Source: Pyrus communis (lineage: Eukaryota; Streptophyta; Magnoliopsida; Rosales; Rosaceae). From it: 64,000 nt of DNA. How positions within the stretch are numbered: position 1 is the stretch's first letter; each line of letters begins with the position of its first letter. Shown here piece by piece: positions 23,079 through 34,992 of the stretch. The DNA lies in assembly GCF_963583255.1 (NCBI RefSeq), contig NC_084819.1:13761259-13825258 (forward strand). The letters run 5' to 3'. Under the pieces are notes generated by a model. The model worked only from the letters and a program-made list of their open reading frames with translations. It made no database searches and had not been told where the DNA came from. A program made the position numbers and the translations under genes.

Positions 23079-23871
23079 AAAGTTCTAAAAAACGCTAGGC
23101 GCTAGTCAGAGTTATGTATATTTATTATATATATTATAAAGTATTCTATATTTGTAAAATTTTTGGGCTTTTTATGTTAGTTTTATAACATTTACTCAGC
23201 CCAAATATTTTAATTATTATTAGACTTTGCTTATCATTTAATTAACAACCTTATTTTTTATATATAAAAATAATTTTTTTATTCCTTAATGGCAGACAAA
23301 AAATGATAAAAAAAAAAATTGACATAGACGTGGCAAACAGCCACATCTCAATTCCCACAACTCTCTTCCCACTTTATTTCTTATCTACCCGTGAACCATA
23401 TCACAAAATCCCAGGAATATCATCGCTTTTCCCACTTTATTTCTTATCAACCCGTGATCCATATCACAAAATCCTGGAAATCTCTCTCTCTCATTCTCTT
23501 TCTCACTATCCAGAAACCTCTCGCAAAGCAACCTCCATGGCTATCTCTCTTTCTCTCATTATTTTTCCAGAAACCTCTAGCAAAGCAATGGCTATATTCA
23601 AATGTGGACACAGATGAGAGTTTCGATGCAGATGCGAGAGTTAGAGTTGCAGATCCGATGAGAGTTCGAAATGGCAAAAGTTGCAGAGCCTTCAATGCTG
23701 GCAAGAATTCCAAACCACCTTGAGCACCGCCTAGCACTGCCTAAAGCACCTAGCGAACGCCTACGCGGCCGCCTAGATACCCACCGACTTTTGTAATGAT
23801 TTCCCCCAAATCGCATCGAAAGACCATCACCGAACGCCTAGGCGCCGCCTAGGGCGTTTTTTAGAACACTG
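23079..23871. mobile_element. Non-autonomous hAT element inside the Tat-like gag region
   Basis: 793 bp flanked by a perfect 8-bp duplication gtcataaa (23071-23078 and 23872-23879). Terminal inverted repeats start CAAAGTTCTAAAAAACGC on the left and, reverse complemented, CAGTGTTCTAAAAAACGC on the right; both continue into a gcctaggcgc-rich segment. The interior has an approximate tandem duplication around 23360-23480 (cccactttatttcttat repeated) and no transposase. The 8-bp duplication and CA..TG ends fit the hAT superfamily. Confidence 0.88.
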
Positions 23872-25294
23872 GTCATAAATGATGGTGGAGAAAGTGGTCA
23901 TAAATGATGGTGGATTTGTCCCCATGAAACCCCCCAAGTACCAGAGTTATTCCTTTGACTTAACCAAGGTCGCGGAGATCTATGAGGAGCTAGTTTGGGC
24001 AGGAGTGATTGTGCCCGACAGAGGCAAAAAATTGCCCAAGCCCGAATAATTGAGAAAGAAGAAATATTACAAGCTGCATTACACTTCCAATCACTTCATA
24101 ACCAACTATGTCCAGTTCAGGGACTGGATACAAGACCTTATAATAAAGGGAAAGTTGTTGCTAGAGAAACCGCAAGCCAACATGATGATTGACACTGACC
24201 CTTTCTTAGAAGTCTCATTAAACATGATTAACCTAACGTAGGCTGAGAAGGAGAAAGGAAAAGCTACATGGGAGGTGAAAGCAGAAATGAGACAAGTTGA
24301 TAGGCGAACTGAGGGAGCCATGAAGTTGCCCGAGAAACCCAAAGTGGCCATAATCAAATGAGTGGTATTGTGCAGTAGATGCCAATGTGAGTGTGAACTG
24401 GAAATCCTAGCATTAGGAGCCATTATTGATTAGGTGCTGATCAAGAGAAGAGAGAAAAAAAAGCAAGAAGCCTACAGAAATGTCATGTGGATAACTGAAA
24501 GAGAGACATCTAGGAATGTTTTCCAAAGGTTGAGAGGAGACTCCCAACCAAAAGGCTTATCAAAAGTATCCAGAAATTATGAAGTTTCTGAAGAGGTGGG
24601 GGACAGAGAGGGCAAGGTGCCAAGATAAGTGGATGTGAGGCCACCCCAACCAAGCTATGCTGGTGGAGATGTCAGAGTTAAGGGGAGAACCGTGAATCCA
24701 GTCACAAAGAAGAATCCTGCCCGACTCGGGCAGAAATGGTATATGGTCAGAAAAGATGGGAAACCTGTTAAATAAATAGGAGCCTTCATGATTTGGAGAG
24801 TCCAGAGGCAACATAAAGCCCACATGAATTCATTAAAAGTCCTCGCTGCCTCAAAAACCTCTTAGAATGTGAAGTTTAAGAAAGTACCCGATGGGGGAAG
24901 AAATTAACTCTATTAGAGAACCAAGAATGAGGTATAGAAGGATAATAGCAAGAACGAAAGGGAAGAAGACCATGTGCCGCAGAGCCCTCATCCTGGAAAA
25001 TACAGAATCTTGAGGAGAGCTCAAGAGGATATAGTGATGATGACAACCCCAAGATGAAGCCCAGAACCAATATGCTTTGGAATTATCTCACCTGAGAGGG
25101 GGTTGCCTGCACCATCGTTAGTTGATACTCTCTGCGAGGTTCCAGGACAGATGCCAAACTTTGGAATAACCCGTGAAGAAAGGGTGTCCGAGCTGATGCT
25201 GCCAGAAGAAGCATAAGCTTGGTTAGATGAGTTCATAAACCACATCGGGGGCAAAAATGAGGACTTATCTGGTCTTACCAACTTCCACGTAAAC
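23872..25294 (+). pseudogene. Degenerate gag-pro linker of the Tat-like element
   Basis: Stop-ridden but recognisably coding sequence continues the gag polyprotein after the hAT insertion, for example PPKYQSYSF, IYEELVWAGVIVPD and, at about 24700-24760, a GQKWYMVRKDGKPVK-like phrase. Several frames must be combined to follow it. A short direct repeat (gtcataaatgatggtgg) occurs at 23872 and 23897. Confidence 0.55.
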
Positions 25295-25813
25295 ATGACA
25301 TATGTTTTATCTGCCATGTTTTGTGCTGAATATGATCAACCTGCCATAATGGAGGGTGACTACTTAGCAACAGAACCTATGATGACACATGTTAGTGTTG
25401 AAGATACGGGAAAAGAGGAGTTAGGCAGAGTAGATTTGCCCGAGGCCACAAAGAGAGAACCCAAGAGAGTATACACAGACAAGATGATCTTCAATTGTTC
25501 AAATTTGACCCTAGTCAACCATCTCAAACCCATTTATGTAACTGTTAATCTGGATGGAGTACCCTTCAAAAGGGTTTTGATTGATGGAGGAATTGCGATC
25601 AATGTGTTGCCTTTCAAGCAGATGAAGAGAGCATGTAGAAGTGAAGAGGACCTCATCCCTACGGACTTAACAGTTTCCAGTTTCTTTGGAGCCATCACCA
25701 AAACTCATAGGATATTGCCATTGGAGGTTGACTTGGGTTCCAAGCATATCATGTTAGCTTTCTTCATTGTGGATAGTACTTCCACATATGGAGCTTTACT
25801 AGGCCGAGATTAA
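25295..25813 (+). pseudogene. Aspartic protease region of the Tat-like element
   Basis: 172 codons without a stop. The active-site stretch reads RVLIDGGIAINVLPF, keeping the catalytic Asp but with DGG in place of the usual DTG or DSG. The downstream YGALLGRD resembles the conserved LLGR region of retroviral-type proteases. It is followed at once by a stop and out-of-frame sequence. Confidence 0.75.
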
Positions 25814-26359
25814 ATTCATCAGAGTCTTTCAGTATCATCTACCCTACATCAACAAATGGTAGTTTACCACGAAGAATGAGCTACGGGACCTGGATTTTGG
25901 GAGATGATGGAGGCCGAGTCACGACCATTCATTCCTACTGGTAATGTGGCAGAAGCCAAGTTTTATAATCCTAGCTGTGGGATTCTCCAGTGTTTGGAGC
26001 TGATAAGAACGGTCGCCCGACTAAGGCGATGGCCCAAAAGCTTTTGGAACAAGGGTTGTTCCTTACAAGGGAAGAATGGGACCGACTTCATATTGTCCTA
26101 ACTCCCCAACACTAGTAATGTTAGAGTAAAGAATAAAGGACCAAGTAGTTGTAGTCAGGTTTTTAATCAAAAGATATTGGTGTATGGAAGAGAAATGAAG
26201 CAAGAAAGGGAGAGCTTGGCCGAAAAGCACCATAAGGAAACCTTAAGTAGCCAGAGCGGAGAAGACTTTTTTGGAAAAGAGTTGGAAGTCCCATACAAAT
26301 GGCTGAATGTATATACGACCTAGACGGGCCAGCAGACTTGCTCGAGAGTCTAGAGTTAG

Positions 26360-28500
26360 TTGAATTCTTATGCGCAGAACCTGACAAACCACTACCAGAA
26401 GTACGACCCCTTAGAAACCATTGATTTGGGAACTAAGGAAGATCCAAGGCCTATCCAGATCAGTGGCTTATTAGAAACGGAGGATTGGGCAAAGGTAGTT
26501 AGCCTTCTGCATAAGTTCAAAGACTGTTTTGATTGGCATTACACTGAAATGCCAGGTTTAGATTCAACCTTAGTAGAACACATAATGCCTATTAAGAAGG
26601 GGTATAACCTGTCAAGCAATCACCATAGAGAATGTCAAAGGAGATCGAGGAAAAGGTCAAGGAAGAGATTGAAAGGCTGGATTTATTATGCTTGCCAAGT
26701 ATGTCGAGTGGTTGGTCAACATTGTACCTGCATTAAAAGTTATAATTAAGGCAGTTTGATGTTGTGTTGACTATAGGAACATTAATGGAGCCATGCTAAA
26801 AGATAAATATCCAATGCTCATGGCTGACTTATCCATAGATGCAGTTGCCAAACACAAAGTCTTATCTTTCATGGATTGGAATGCCAGTTATAATCAGATC
26901 AAAATGGCTAAAGAAGATATACACAAAATAGCTTTTAGATGCCCAGGTCAAGTTGGAGCATATGAATACTTGGTAATGCCATTCGGGCTAAAAAATGCTG
27001 AAACGACCTATCAAATAGCGATGAATACCATTTTTCATGACTTGATCGGCCATAGCATGAAAGTATACATTGATGACATCATGGTGAAATCTAAAAATGA
27101 AGAGCAGCACTTGGTAGACCTTAGACAAGCCTTAACAAGAATGAGGGTCTATAAGCTAAAAATGAATCCAAAGAAATGTGCTTTTGGAGTAAGGTTATGC
27201 AACTTCTTGGGATTCCTTGTTCATCAAAAACGTGTAGAGGTTGACAAGAACAAAGCTCGGGGCAATCATAGAATCACCTCATCCCATCAATAAAGTACAA
27301 TTACAGAGGCTACTAGGAAAGATCAACTTTTTAAAGAGATTCATCGCCAACTTGGAGGGCAAGATTCAGCTGCTAATTCCTCTACTAAAATTGAAAGACA
27401 AGGAAGAATTTGAGTGAGGCCCACCACATCAAGAAGCTTTCAACAACATAAAGGCTTACTTGGCCTCTCCACTTGTGCTCATACCACCTCAGGGAGGGAA
27501 GCCTTTAAAGCTTTATATTTCTGCCTCTGAGAAATCAATAGAAAACTTGTTGGCTAGGAACAATGAAGGCAGGAAAGAACAAGCAATCTATTACCTCAGT
27601 AAAATCCTTACTGAAGTAGAGACAAAATATACACCAGTGGAGAGGTTATGTCTGGCTCTATACTTCACAACATGCAAACTAAGGAATTACATGTTACCTT
27701 AACATATCCACATTATTGCCAAGACTGACGTAATCAAATATATGTTGTCAAAGCCAATGCTAACTGGGAGGATTAGAAAGTGGCTTCTAGGGCTTTCAGA
27801 GTTCAACTTTCAATATGTGCCTCAGAGAACGATCAAGGGGCAAGCAATTGCAGACTTCTTGGCTGAGCACCAAGAATCCCAAGATGAGATTATCAATATC
27901 CTGGGAACTTTGGAGGTAGCCAGTGTGTGGATCCCCTCGAGCAAAGCCTTCTCGGGCAAAGAAGAATGGATCCAGCAAGAGATAAATAGAATAGCTAGTT
28001 TCTGGATCATTCATTGGAAACTGTATTTTGATGGTTCTTGCACTCAAACTGCCGCAAGAGCTGGGATTGTTATCATTAATCTCAATGGTGCTTATCATTA
28101 TTATTCATTCCTCTTAAACAATCAAGAGACTACCAACAATCGGGCAGAGTACGAGGCATTAATAATTGGCTTGGAGATCTTGATAGAATTGGGGGCAACT
28201 GAAGTTGAAGTATTTGGTGATTCAAAGTTGGTGATTAATCAACTAAATAGGGAGTACAAGTGTAGACACATCACCATGGCAGGTTACACAACTATTAAGC
28301 TATTGGGTCACTGAGATATCAGTCAACCATATCCCTAGAGGATCAAATGCAATTGCCAATGAGATGGCACAATTGGCTTCTGGAGCGCAGATCCAAGAAA
28401 GAAAGTATGAAGAGGATATAGAGGTTCTTAAAAGAAATCTCTCTTCTATCTTTGAAAGGGGATTTAGCCTAGATGTAATGACTGAAGAAATGAAGGTTGA
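26360..28500 (+). pseudogene. Reverse transcriptase and dual RNase H of the Tat-like element
   Basis: RT pieces: DWHYTEMPGLDSTLVEHIMP (about 26530-26590), then a frame at 26793-27293 with AFRCPGQVGAYEYLVMPFGL and the catalytic YIDD (VYIDDIMVKS). The first RNase H (27460-27702) has a divergent start and YLSKILTEVETKYTPVE, typical of Ty3 RNase H, with the connection subdomain (LSEFNFQYVPQ) after 27742. A second, archaeal-like RNase H follows with YFDGSCTQTAARAGIVI, NNRAEYEALI and VFGDSKLVINQL, keeping the D-E-D residues. Two RNase H domains in tandem are the hallmark of the Tat lineage. Stops and frame changes at about 26748, 27290, 27700 and 28312 make it non-functional. Confidence 0.85.
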
Positions 28501-28659
28501 AGATTGAAGGACACATATTCTTCATTATTTAAAAGATCCATCATTCCCCACAAGTAAGAAAAATAGACAACAAGAAACTAAGTATGTTTTGTGGGGGGGA
28601 AAATCTACTGAGAAAAACTTCAGATGGACTAATGTTGAAATGCTTAGGCTAGGAAGAAT

Positions 28660-29489
28660 CAATGAGGCTAATGGCCGAAGTACATGAAGGGATCTATGGA
28701 GCACATTAGGTGGGAACTAAGATGAGGTGGCTAATTAGGAGATATGGTTAGTTCTGGCCTGAGATGGAGAAAGATTGCAAAGCTTATGCCCGAGGATGTG
28801 AAGAATGTCAAAGACATGGACCTCTCCAACATGTGCCCTCAATACTCGTAAACCCCGTGGCCAAGCCTTAGCCTTTAAGAGGATGGGCAATGGACTTCAT
28901 CGGGCAAATTCATCCAGCTTCTAGCAAAGGGCACACGTTCATAATTGTGGCAATAGACTACTTCACCAAATGGGTAGAAGCTTCAGCGGTAAAGACCATA
29001 ATCGTAAATGCGGTCAAGAAATTCATTGAAACCAAGATCTTACACAGATATAGGGTGCCCGAGACAATTGTTACATACCGCGGGCCGTGTTTTATTTCAA
29101 AGGAAGTAGAAGAATTTGCAAGTAAGTTCAAGATTAAGATGATCCAATGTAGTCCTTACTACCCTCAGTTAAATGGTCAAGCAGAAGCTAGCAACAAAGT
29201 CTTGGTGAACATTATTAAAAGGATGGTGGTAGATAGTCCAGAAAAGTGGCATGAGAAGTTAGGAGATATTTTATGGGCTTACAGAACTTCCAAGAGGGCA
29301 GGAACTAGAACTACTCCTTATGCATTGATCTTCAGGGAAGATGTTATGCTCCCCGTGGAGATAAATGTGAGTTATGTTAGAATTCAAAATCAATTTGGGT
29401 TGCATAGTGAAGAATATATTCAGGCTATGTGTCAAAGAGTTGAAGATCCAGATGTAGCCCGAATCGAAGCTCTAATTAGAATTCAATAG
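28660..29489 (+). pseudogene. Integrase region of the Tat-like element
   Basis: An HHCC zinc-binding stretch at about 28680-28830 (ending CEECQRHGP) precedes a 199-codon core frame (28890-29489) with MDFIGQIHPAS, AIDYFTKWVEAS (first catalytic Asp) and LNGQAEASNK (catalytic Glu). The second catalytic Asp is lost: the motif reads IVTYRGPCF where TDRG or TDNG is expected. A frame continues to about 29689 with the C-terminal part (FGRKFAEHLINAKFFKKYYP) until the Athila-like insertion. Confidence 0.8.
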
Positions 29490-29574
29490 TGGAAGAGAGA
29501 GGGTTCTTTCATTATCAACCAAGTATTAGACAAATGGGGATATTATTTGGCAGATTTGGAAGGAAGTTTGCAGA

Positions 29575-29689
29575 GCATCTAATTAATGCTAAGTTTTTTA
29601 AGAAGTATTACCCAACCTTATGGGATGTTAGGGATTGCTACATTGAAGAGGTGTCAACATTGCGAAAAGTTTAAATTCAACTTATTTAC
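29575..29689 (+). repeat. 115-bp direct repeat, left copy
   Basis: Starts gcatctaattaatgctaagt and ends aacttatttac, immediately before the Athila-like 5' LTR. The copy at 39261-39375 is identical by eye across all 115 bases. Confidence 0.93.
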
Positions 29690-32041
29690 TGATAGGAGCA
29701 TATTCATGCGACTTAATTAGCTTGTTCTCGTGCATTTATGTTGTGTTTACTTAGCTATTTTAGTGTTTAAGGCCACTTTTGTGTATTTTCAGATTATAAG
29801 GCCAAAGTTTGCAAGAAGATGCAAATTGGAGTATTTTGGAGCGAAAGAGGAATGAATGAGTTGAAGACTTGAAGAAACGACGAATTCCTACTCCAACGAT
29901 GAATTCCTACCAAAACGAGGAATCCTACTCAAACAAGGTTTCCTACTTGATGTAGGAAAGTTAACCCTAGGTTTCCTGTTTTGGTAACCTTTTCTAAACT
30001 TAAACGTCCATATTTTCTAGCCACTTTGAAGGCCTCGTAGGCACTTTAGGACACAAAACCAAGGCCCTAGCCCAATTACACAACCTTGTCGTGCCTTAAC
30101 CCTAATTCCCTTCCCTTGCCGTGCAAGGGGGGGCACTTTTGTCCAATGTTGTGCAATTAAACCCTATTTCCCTCTCCTAACCTAACCCTAGCCGCACCTT
30201 TTAATTATTCCCTCTTTAATTTCTGATTTTATTTCCTACATTCTAGCAGCCTTTAGGTGAATTTTAGTTAATAAAAATAAACTAGGGTTTAATTTTCTAA
30301 AACCCTAGGGTTTCCACCAATTAGCCGCAAATCCCATTTTTTTTCTCACATCATTCAGCCACAAAACCTATTTTGCCTTTCTAGCCGTGGCTCCCATTAA
30401 TAATGGACCCTAATAAACCAAAAAGGAATCTAAGCCGCACCTAATGTTGACCCTAGGGATTTCAGCCATTCACCCTAATAATCCCATTATTCTAATCAGC
30501 CGCACCTTTTTCCTAATCCTAGTGCAATATTGATTCATCTCACACACATCATGCAGCCACCTAAAAAAAAACCTAATTAAATCCCTCTTGCCGCAGCAAC
30601 ATATTCCATTATTCTTCTAAGCCATATCCTCCCTAGCCGTCACGGACATCAATATTTTTCACCCTAATTCTTCAATCCGCAGGATCCATCCCATGCTCCC
30701 ATTATTCTATTATTAAACCTAATACTCCCATAAGCCGCAGCCAATATATTATTATTTTCTCCATTCTCCATTTGATATTGGGGGGAGCCACCTAAAAACC
30801 TAATTAATTTTTCCCTTAAACAGCCGCATCCCACCATTCCATAATTCGAGTTTTTTCCCATCTTGCCGCAGCCTTCCTCCACCTTCCTACACCACCCCAT
30901 AACCTTGCCGCACCACCCAACCTCCTTAAATCCATCCCCAACCCAAAATAACATCCAAATCATCCATTTAACCTCACTGCCGCATCAAGGAGAAGAGGAA
31001 AGAGGACTTAGACGCGCAGAAATTCAAGTGGATTCGTTGGGCGTTCTAGGTGTAATCCATCCTTTGTTCTTTATGTTTAAATTCAATTTTATTTTTCTTG
31101 TTGTGAACATGAGAGGCTAAACCCCTATTTAGCTAGGGGGTGATTCGAAACCATGTTTATGCTTGCAATATGATTTGATTACTTTTGGTTGGAATTTCAT
31201 GAATGGTGAAGTCAATTTGTTTAACTGCTTGATCGATAACTTATTTATGTATGTTTATTGAGAGTGCACGCTTAATTTTCGTGCATGAATATGACGCTAG
31301 AATATAAGTGAGTTTCACCTAATAGTTATGAATTTATATTCACAAGTAGTGGAGGTTGCTTATAAACAATCGCGTTAAATGAATTCTTGGCACTAGTTTC
31401 ATGCTCATCATAGTAACGAATGCCTCGTCAACACTTATAGTTTTCATGATGCTTAATGATCTTTGATTGTATCTTTATTGTGCTTTTCACGTAAAGGACT
31501 TTTGGAGAATGTTTTGAATTGCGTTGCGCTAACCCAACCAATTCATTACTTTAAGGAAAACTTGACGGTTAATTTAAGCGGACCTAATTAACCCGGGGTG
31601 TTGAGTTTCATAATTCATCGAAAGACCAACTGAAAATCATCTTGTATGCAAGTGTAACATGTGTGGAGAAGAACCTTCTAGCTAGCATTCATCCATATTT
31701 TCATCACATCCATATTTACATTTTGCCTTTTAATTACAATTCGTGCATTTAGTTTAATTTCGTCAAAACCTCAATCCCCCTTTACTTTAGTGTCTAATTT
31801 AGTTAGGAAGTGTCTTAGTTTGTCTTTATAATTGTTTTGTATTCTTTGAGTCTTTTGATTTGTTTTAGTGTTTATTTGTTTAGTTTTGCATTCTTTGAGT
31901 CTAGTTTAGTGTTTTTAACGTTTGTTTTACGTTTTTGAGTCAGTTTCCAAGTGATTTAGTAATCCCTCCTAATCCCCGGTCTAGAACGATCCCTACTTGC
32001 ATCTTTACTACAATTGTCAAAAGAGGGTTTTAATTTGTGTG
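29690..32041 (+). repeat. 5' LTR of the Athila-like element
   Basis: Begins TGATAGGAGCATATTCATGC. It contains a pyrimidine-rich segment (about 30180-30990) studded with (A/T)GCCGCA motifs. Short open frames at 30664-30963 (minus) and 30863-31120 (plus) recur in the other LTR and are not considered genes. Confidence 0.92.
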
Positions 32042-32067
32042 TTAAGTTAATTTTCACATCAAATTTT

Positions 32068-32085
32068 TGGCGCCGTTGCCGGGGA
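32068..32085 (+). other. Primer binding site, tRNA-Asp type
   Basis: TGGCGCCGTTGCCGGGGA lies just inside the 5' LTR. It is the sequence commonly used by plant Athila elements, complementary to the tRNA-Asp 3' end. Confidence 0.85.
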
Positions 32086-32187
32086 TTAGCAACTTTGCTA
32101 ATCCCTTGGATTGTTACTTTCTGTTTAATTTAGTTTTTGTTAAGAATTCTGACCTTGTTTTGTTTTCCTTGTTTTAGGTACTAGTGC

Positions 32188-34992
32188 ATGACTCGGAGTT
32201 CTCAACCGATTCGTGAGCATATCTCGGATTTTGACAGCGATTTTGAGAGGACTTTGAGACGGACGAGGAAGCAACACGAACCAAATCCACCAAGCCCGGA
32301 ATCTGACCTCGAGGAACAAGTCCTAGAGGAGGAGGAGGAACCCACGGCAGGGATTTTTGAGGAACCACAAGTCATGGCCGTGGACACCCGGACACTCAAG
32401 CAGCTTGCAGCTTCGGGATTGGGTAATGCAGCACCTTTGTGTATCCAATATCCCACACCTGCCGAAGGGAAGACAGAGGAGTTCGAGTTGAAGTCAAGCT
32501 TGCTCCACCATATTCCGAAATACCATGGGTTGGCCATGGAGGATCCGAACAAGCACCTGAAGGAATTCGAGGTGGTGTGTTCAAGCATGACTCCCGTCAA
32601 CGTCGACGGAAGCATTTTGAAGATGAAGGCTTTTTCATTCTCTTTAATGGACAAAGCCAAGGATTGGTTGTATGATTTAGCTCCCGGAACCGTCACATCA
32701 TGGGAGAGCATGAAGAGGGCATTTCTGGAGAAGTTTTTCCCAACTTCTCGAATCATCCTTTTGCGTAAAAGGATAAGTAGCATTCAGCAAGAAGATGGTG
32801 AGTCTTTTCCTACGTATTACGAACGTTTTAAATCTCTTGTTGTTTCTTGTCCACAGCATCAGATGAAGGAGGAGTTACTTCTGCAATACTTCTATGAGGG
32901 GCTCCTACCAATCGAACGTCAAATGCTCGATGCCTCGGCGGGTGGAGCATTGGTGGACAAGACGCCCATGGATGCCAAGGTCTTGATCGCTAACCGAGCG
33001 TTGAACGCTCAACAATACGAAGGAGTAGGCCAAAGAGGACCCCCACGGCAACAAGTGCATGAGGTAAGTTCCACACCCGATATTCATTCACAGTTAGCTA
33101 ATCTTACTTCCATTGTGTCTCAGATGGCCGAAGGAATGAGGGTGCAAGGACCGATTGTATGCGGGGTGTGTTCGATCCAAGGACATGCTTCTGAGAAGTG
33201 CCCACAACTCATAGGAAATGGTGGATGGGAAAGCGCCAATGCAATTGGATTTCAGGGCCAAAACCAACCAAGGAACGATCCGTACTCGAACACTTATAAT
33301 CCAGGTTGGAGAGACCACCCGAACTTCAAATGGAGAGAGCCCCAACAACCACAACAACAAGGAGGCTTTAGGCAACAACCCCCGGGCTTCTTCACCAAGC
33401 CATTCGCACCCACACAAGCACCTCCACAATCTGCCCAAACAAGTTCAGGTAACACTTTAGATAATGATACACTTCTTAAGTTACTAACGAATTTGTCTCA
33501 GGGGCAAGAAAATCAAGCCAAAGCCATGCAAAACCAAGATAAGAGGGTGGAGCAATTGGAGAGACAAATTGGGCAAATTGCAGATTTTGTAGGGAAGTTT
33601 CGTGAGCAAGGCCAACTTCCTAGTTCAACCATTCCAAACCCAAAGGGAGGGTTTGAAACGGCCAACGCAATCACCTTGAGAAGTGGAAAAGAAGTTGGCA
33701 TTACATCCAAACCATCACCATCAATCCCCGAAGAGGAGGAAAAACTGAGAATCGAAGAGGAGGAGATAGGCCAACCCACGGCAAAGGTGGAAACACCTTT
33801 GCCGCAAGTTTGTATTGATCCAAAAGTGTCTAATTCGGCTAAAAAGGGTAAGAATGTGTCAAATTCGGTTCCTACTAATGTTTTTCCTTTCAATGTGCCT
33901 TTTCCTAGTAGGTTCATGCAAACAAAGAAGGAGGAGCAGGAGAAAGACATTCTGGAGACGTTTAGGAAGGTCCAAGTAAACATTCCTTTACTTGATGCCA
34001 TTAAGCAAGTGCCCAGGTATGCAAAGTTTTTAAAAGAATTATGCACAACTAGGAAAAGAATTTCAAACAAAGAAGTTGTGAAAGTGAGTGAAAATGTATC
34101 AGCGGTTTTGCAACGAAAGTTGCCTCCAAAATGTAAGGATCCAGGGAGCTTTACTATCCCATGCACAATTGGAAACACTAGATTTAAACAATGCATGTTA
34201 GATTTAGGTGCTTCTATTAATGTCATGCCATATTCCATTTATGCATCTATGAACCTGGGTGAGTTAAAACAAGATGGCGTTATAATTCAATTGGCCGATC
34301 GTTCTAATGTTTATCCCAAGGGAGTCCTTGAGGATGTTTTAGTGCAGGTCAATCATCTCATCTTTCCTGCAGATTTTTATGTCTTAGAAATGGAGGATTC
34401 GAGCGATGCTCCATCATTGCCACTCTTGCTAGGCCGTCCGTTCATGAAAACGGCCCAAACCAAGATTGATGTGGCCAAAGGAGCACTAACAATGGAGTTT
34501 GGTGGTGATATAATTAAATTTAATGTTTATGACTCTATTAAGAATCCTAACGATTGCCATTCTTGCTTTGTCATAGATGTGCGTAAGGACATGGGGCCGA
34601 AAGGATCCATACCTATCAAGAAGGATGTATCGGGAACCACCGCTGGAGAAGAACTTGGAGTGATTGGTCTACAACCACCCAATATGGCCGAAAGTAGCCA
34701 TAGTAACATTGTTGAAAGGGCTGCCATTTTTGAGCCCTCACCACATTATGATTGTAAGTCTTCAATTCCAACCTCAATTCCTATTTCAACTAATAGGTTG
34801 TTACCGTCGTTGGTGCAGGTGACCAACCGATATAAAGATGGTGGGAGCATTTATATGGATTGTCGGAACCAAAACACTACCATCAGGGAGGATTATTATC
34901 CCCGCCCATTCATTGAGCCGTATTATGGAAGTGTTGAAGGGCATGTTGTGGGGAGGATCCCATTCCATGCCGTGAGCCCTAGTGGAGATTAA
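32188..34992 (+). CDS. Gag-protease polyprotein of the Athila-like element (intact)
   Basis: 934 codons uninterrupted. The start chosen follows the leader ending in gtactagtgcatg; an upstream TA-rich leader lacks coding. Order: a Glu-rich N-terminus, then the Athila-type gag core (about 90-290) with PNKHLKEFEVVCSSM, AKDWLYDL, FLEKFFPTSR and LLQYFYEGLLP. A CCHC knuckle CGVCSIQGHASEKC follows (C-x2-C-x4-H-x4-C), then a Gln/Pro-rich linker, a coiled-coil-like stretch (QDKRVEQLERQIGQIADF), and an aspartic protease with MLDLGASINVMPYSIY and LPLLLGRPFM. The frame ends 100-150 residues past the protease with no polymerase. Gag would form the particle and the protease would cleave it; pol must come from another element. 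Intactness fits the near-identical LTRs. Confidence 0.92.
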   Translation: MTRSSQPIREHISDFDSDFERTLRRTRKQHEPNPPSPESDLEEQVLEEEEEPTAGIFEEPQVMAVDTRTLKQLAASGLGNAAPLCIQYPTPAEGKTEEFELKSSLLHHIPKYHGLAMEDPNKHLKEFEVVCSSMTPVNVDGSILKMKAFSFSLMDKAKDWLYDLAPGTVTSWESMKRAFLEKFFPTSRIILLRKRISSIQQEDGESFPTYYERFKSLVVSCPQHQMKEELLLQYFYEGLLPIERQMLDASAGGALVDKTPMDAKVLIANRALNAQQYEGVGQRGPPRQQVHEVSSTPDIHSQLANLTSIVSQMAEGMRVQGPIVCGVCSIQGHASEKCPQLIGNGGWESANAIGFQGQNQPRNDPYSNTYNPGWRDHPNFKWREPQQPQQQGGFRQQPPGFFTKPFAPTQAPPQSAQTSSGNTLDNDTLLKLLTNLSQGQENQAKAMQNQDKRVEQLERQIGQIADFVGKFREQGQLPSSTIPNPKGGFETANAITLRSGKEVGITSKPSPSIPEEEEKLRIEEEEIGQPTAKVETPLPQVCIDPKVSNSAKKGKNVSNSVPTNVFPFNVPFPSRFMQTKKEEQEKDILETFRKVQVNIPLLDAIKQVPRYAKFLKELCTTRKRISNKEVVKVSENVSAVLQRKLPPKCKDPGSFTIPCTIGNTRFKQCMLDLGASINVMPYSIYASMNLGELKQDGVIIQLADRSNVYPKGVLEDVLVQVNHLIFPADFYVLEMEDSSDAPSLPLLLGRPFMKTAQTKIDVAKGALTMEFGGDIIKFNVYDSIKNPNDCHSCFVIDVRKDMGPKGSIPIKKDVSGTTAGEELGVIGLQPPNMAESSHSNIVERAAIFEPSPHYDCKSSIPTSIPISTNRLLPSLVQVTNRYKDGGSIYMDCRNQNTTIREDYYPRPFIEPYYGSVEGHVVGRIPFHAVSPSGD

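Noticed and set aside
30664..31120. Two open frames (99 and 85 codons), repeated at 37871-38327
   Set aside because: They lie within the LTR, have no domains and are duplicated only because the LTR is.
33513..34238. 241-codon minus-strand frame
   Set aside because: Antisense shadow of the gag-protease frame of the Athila-like element.
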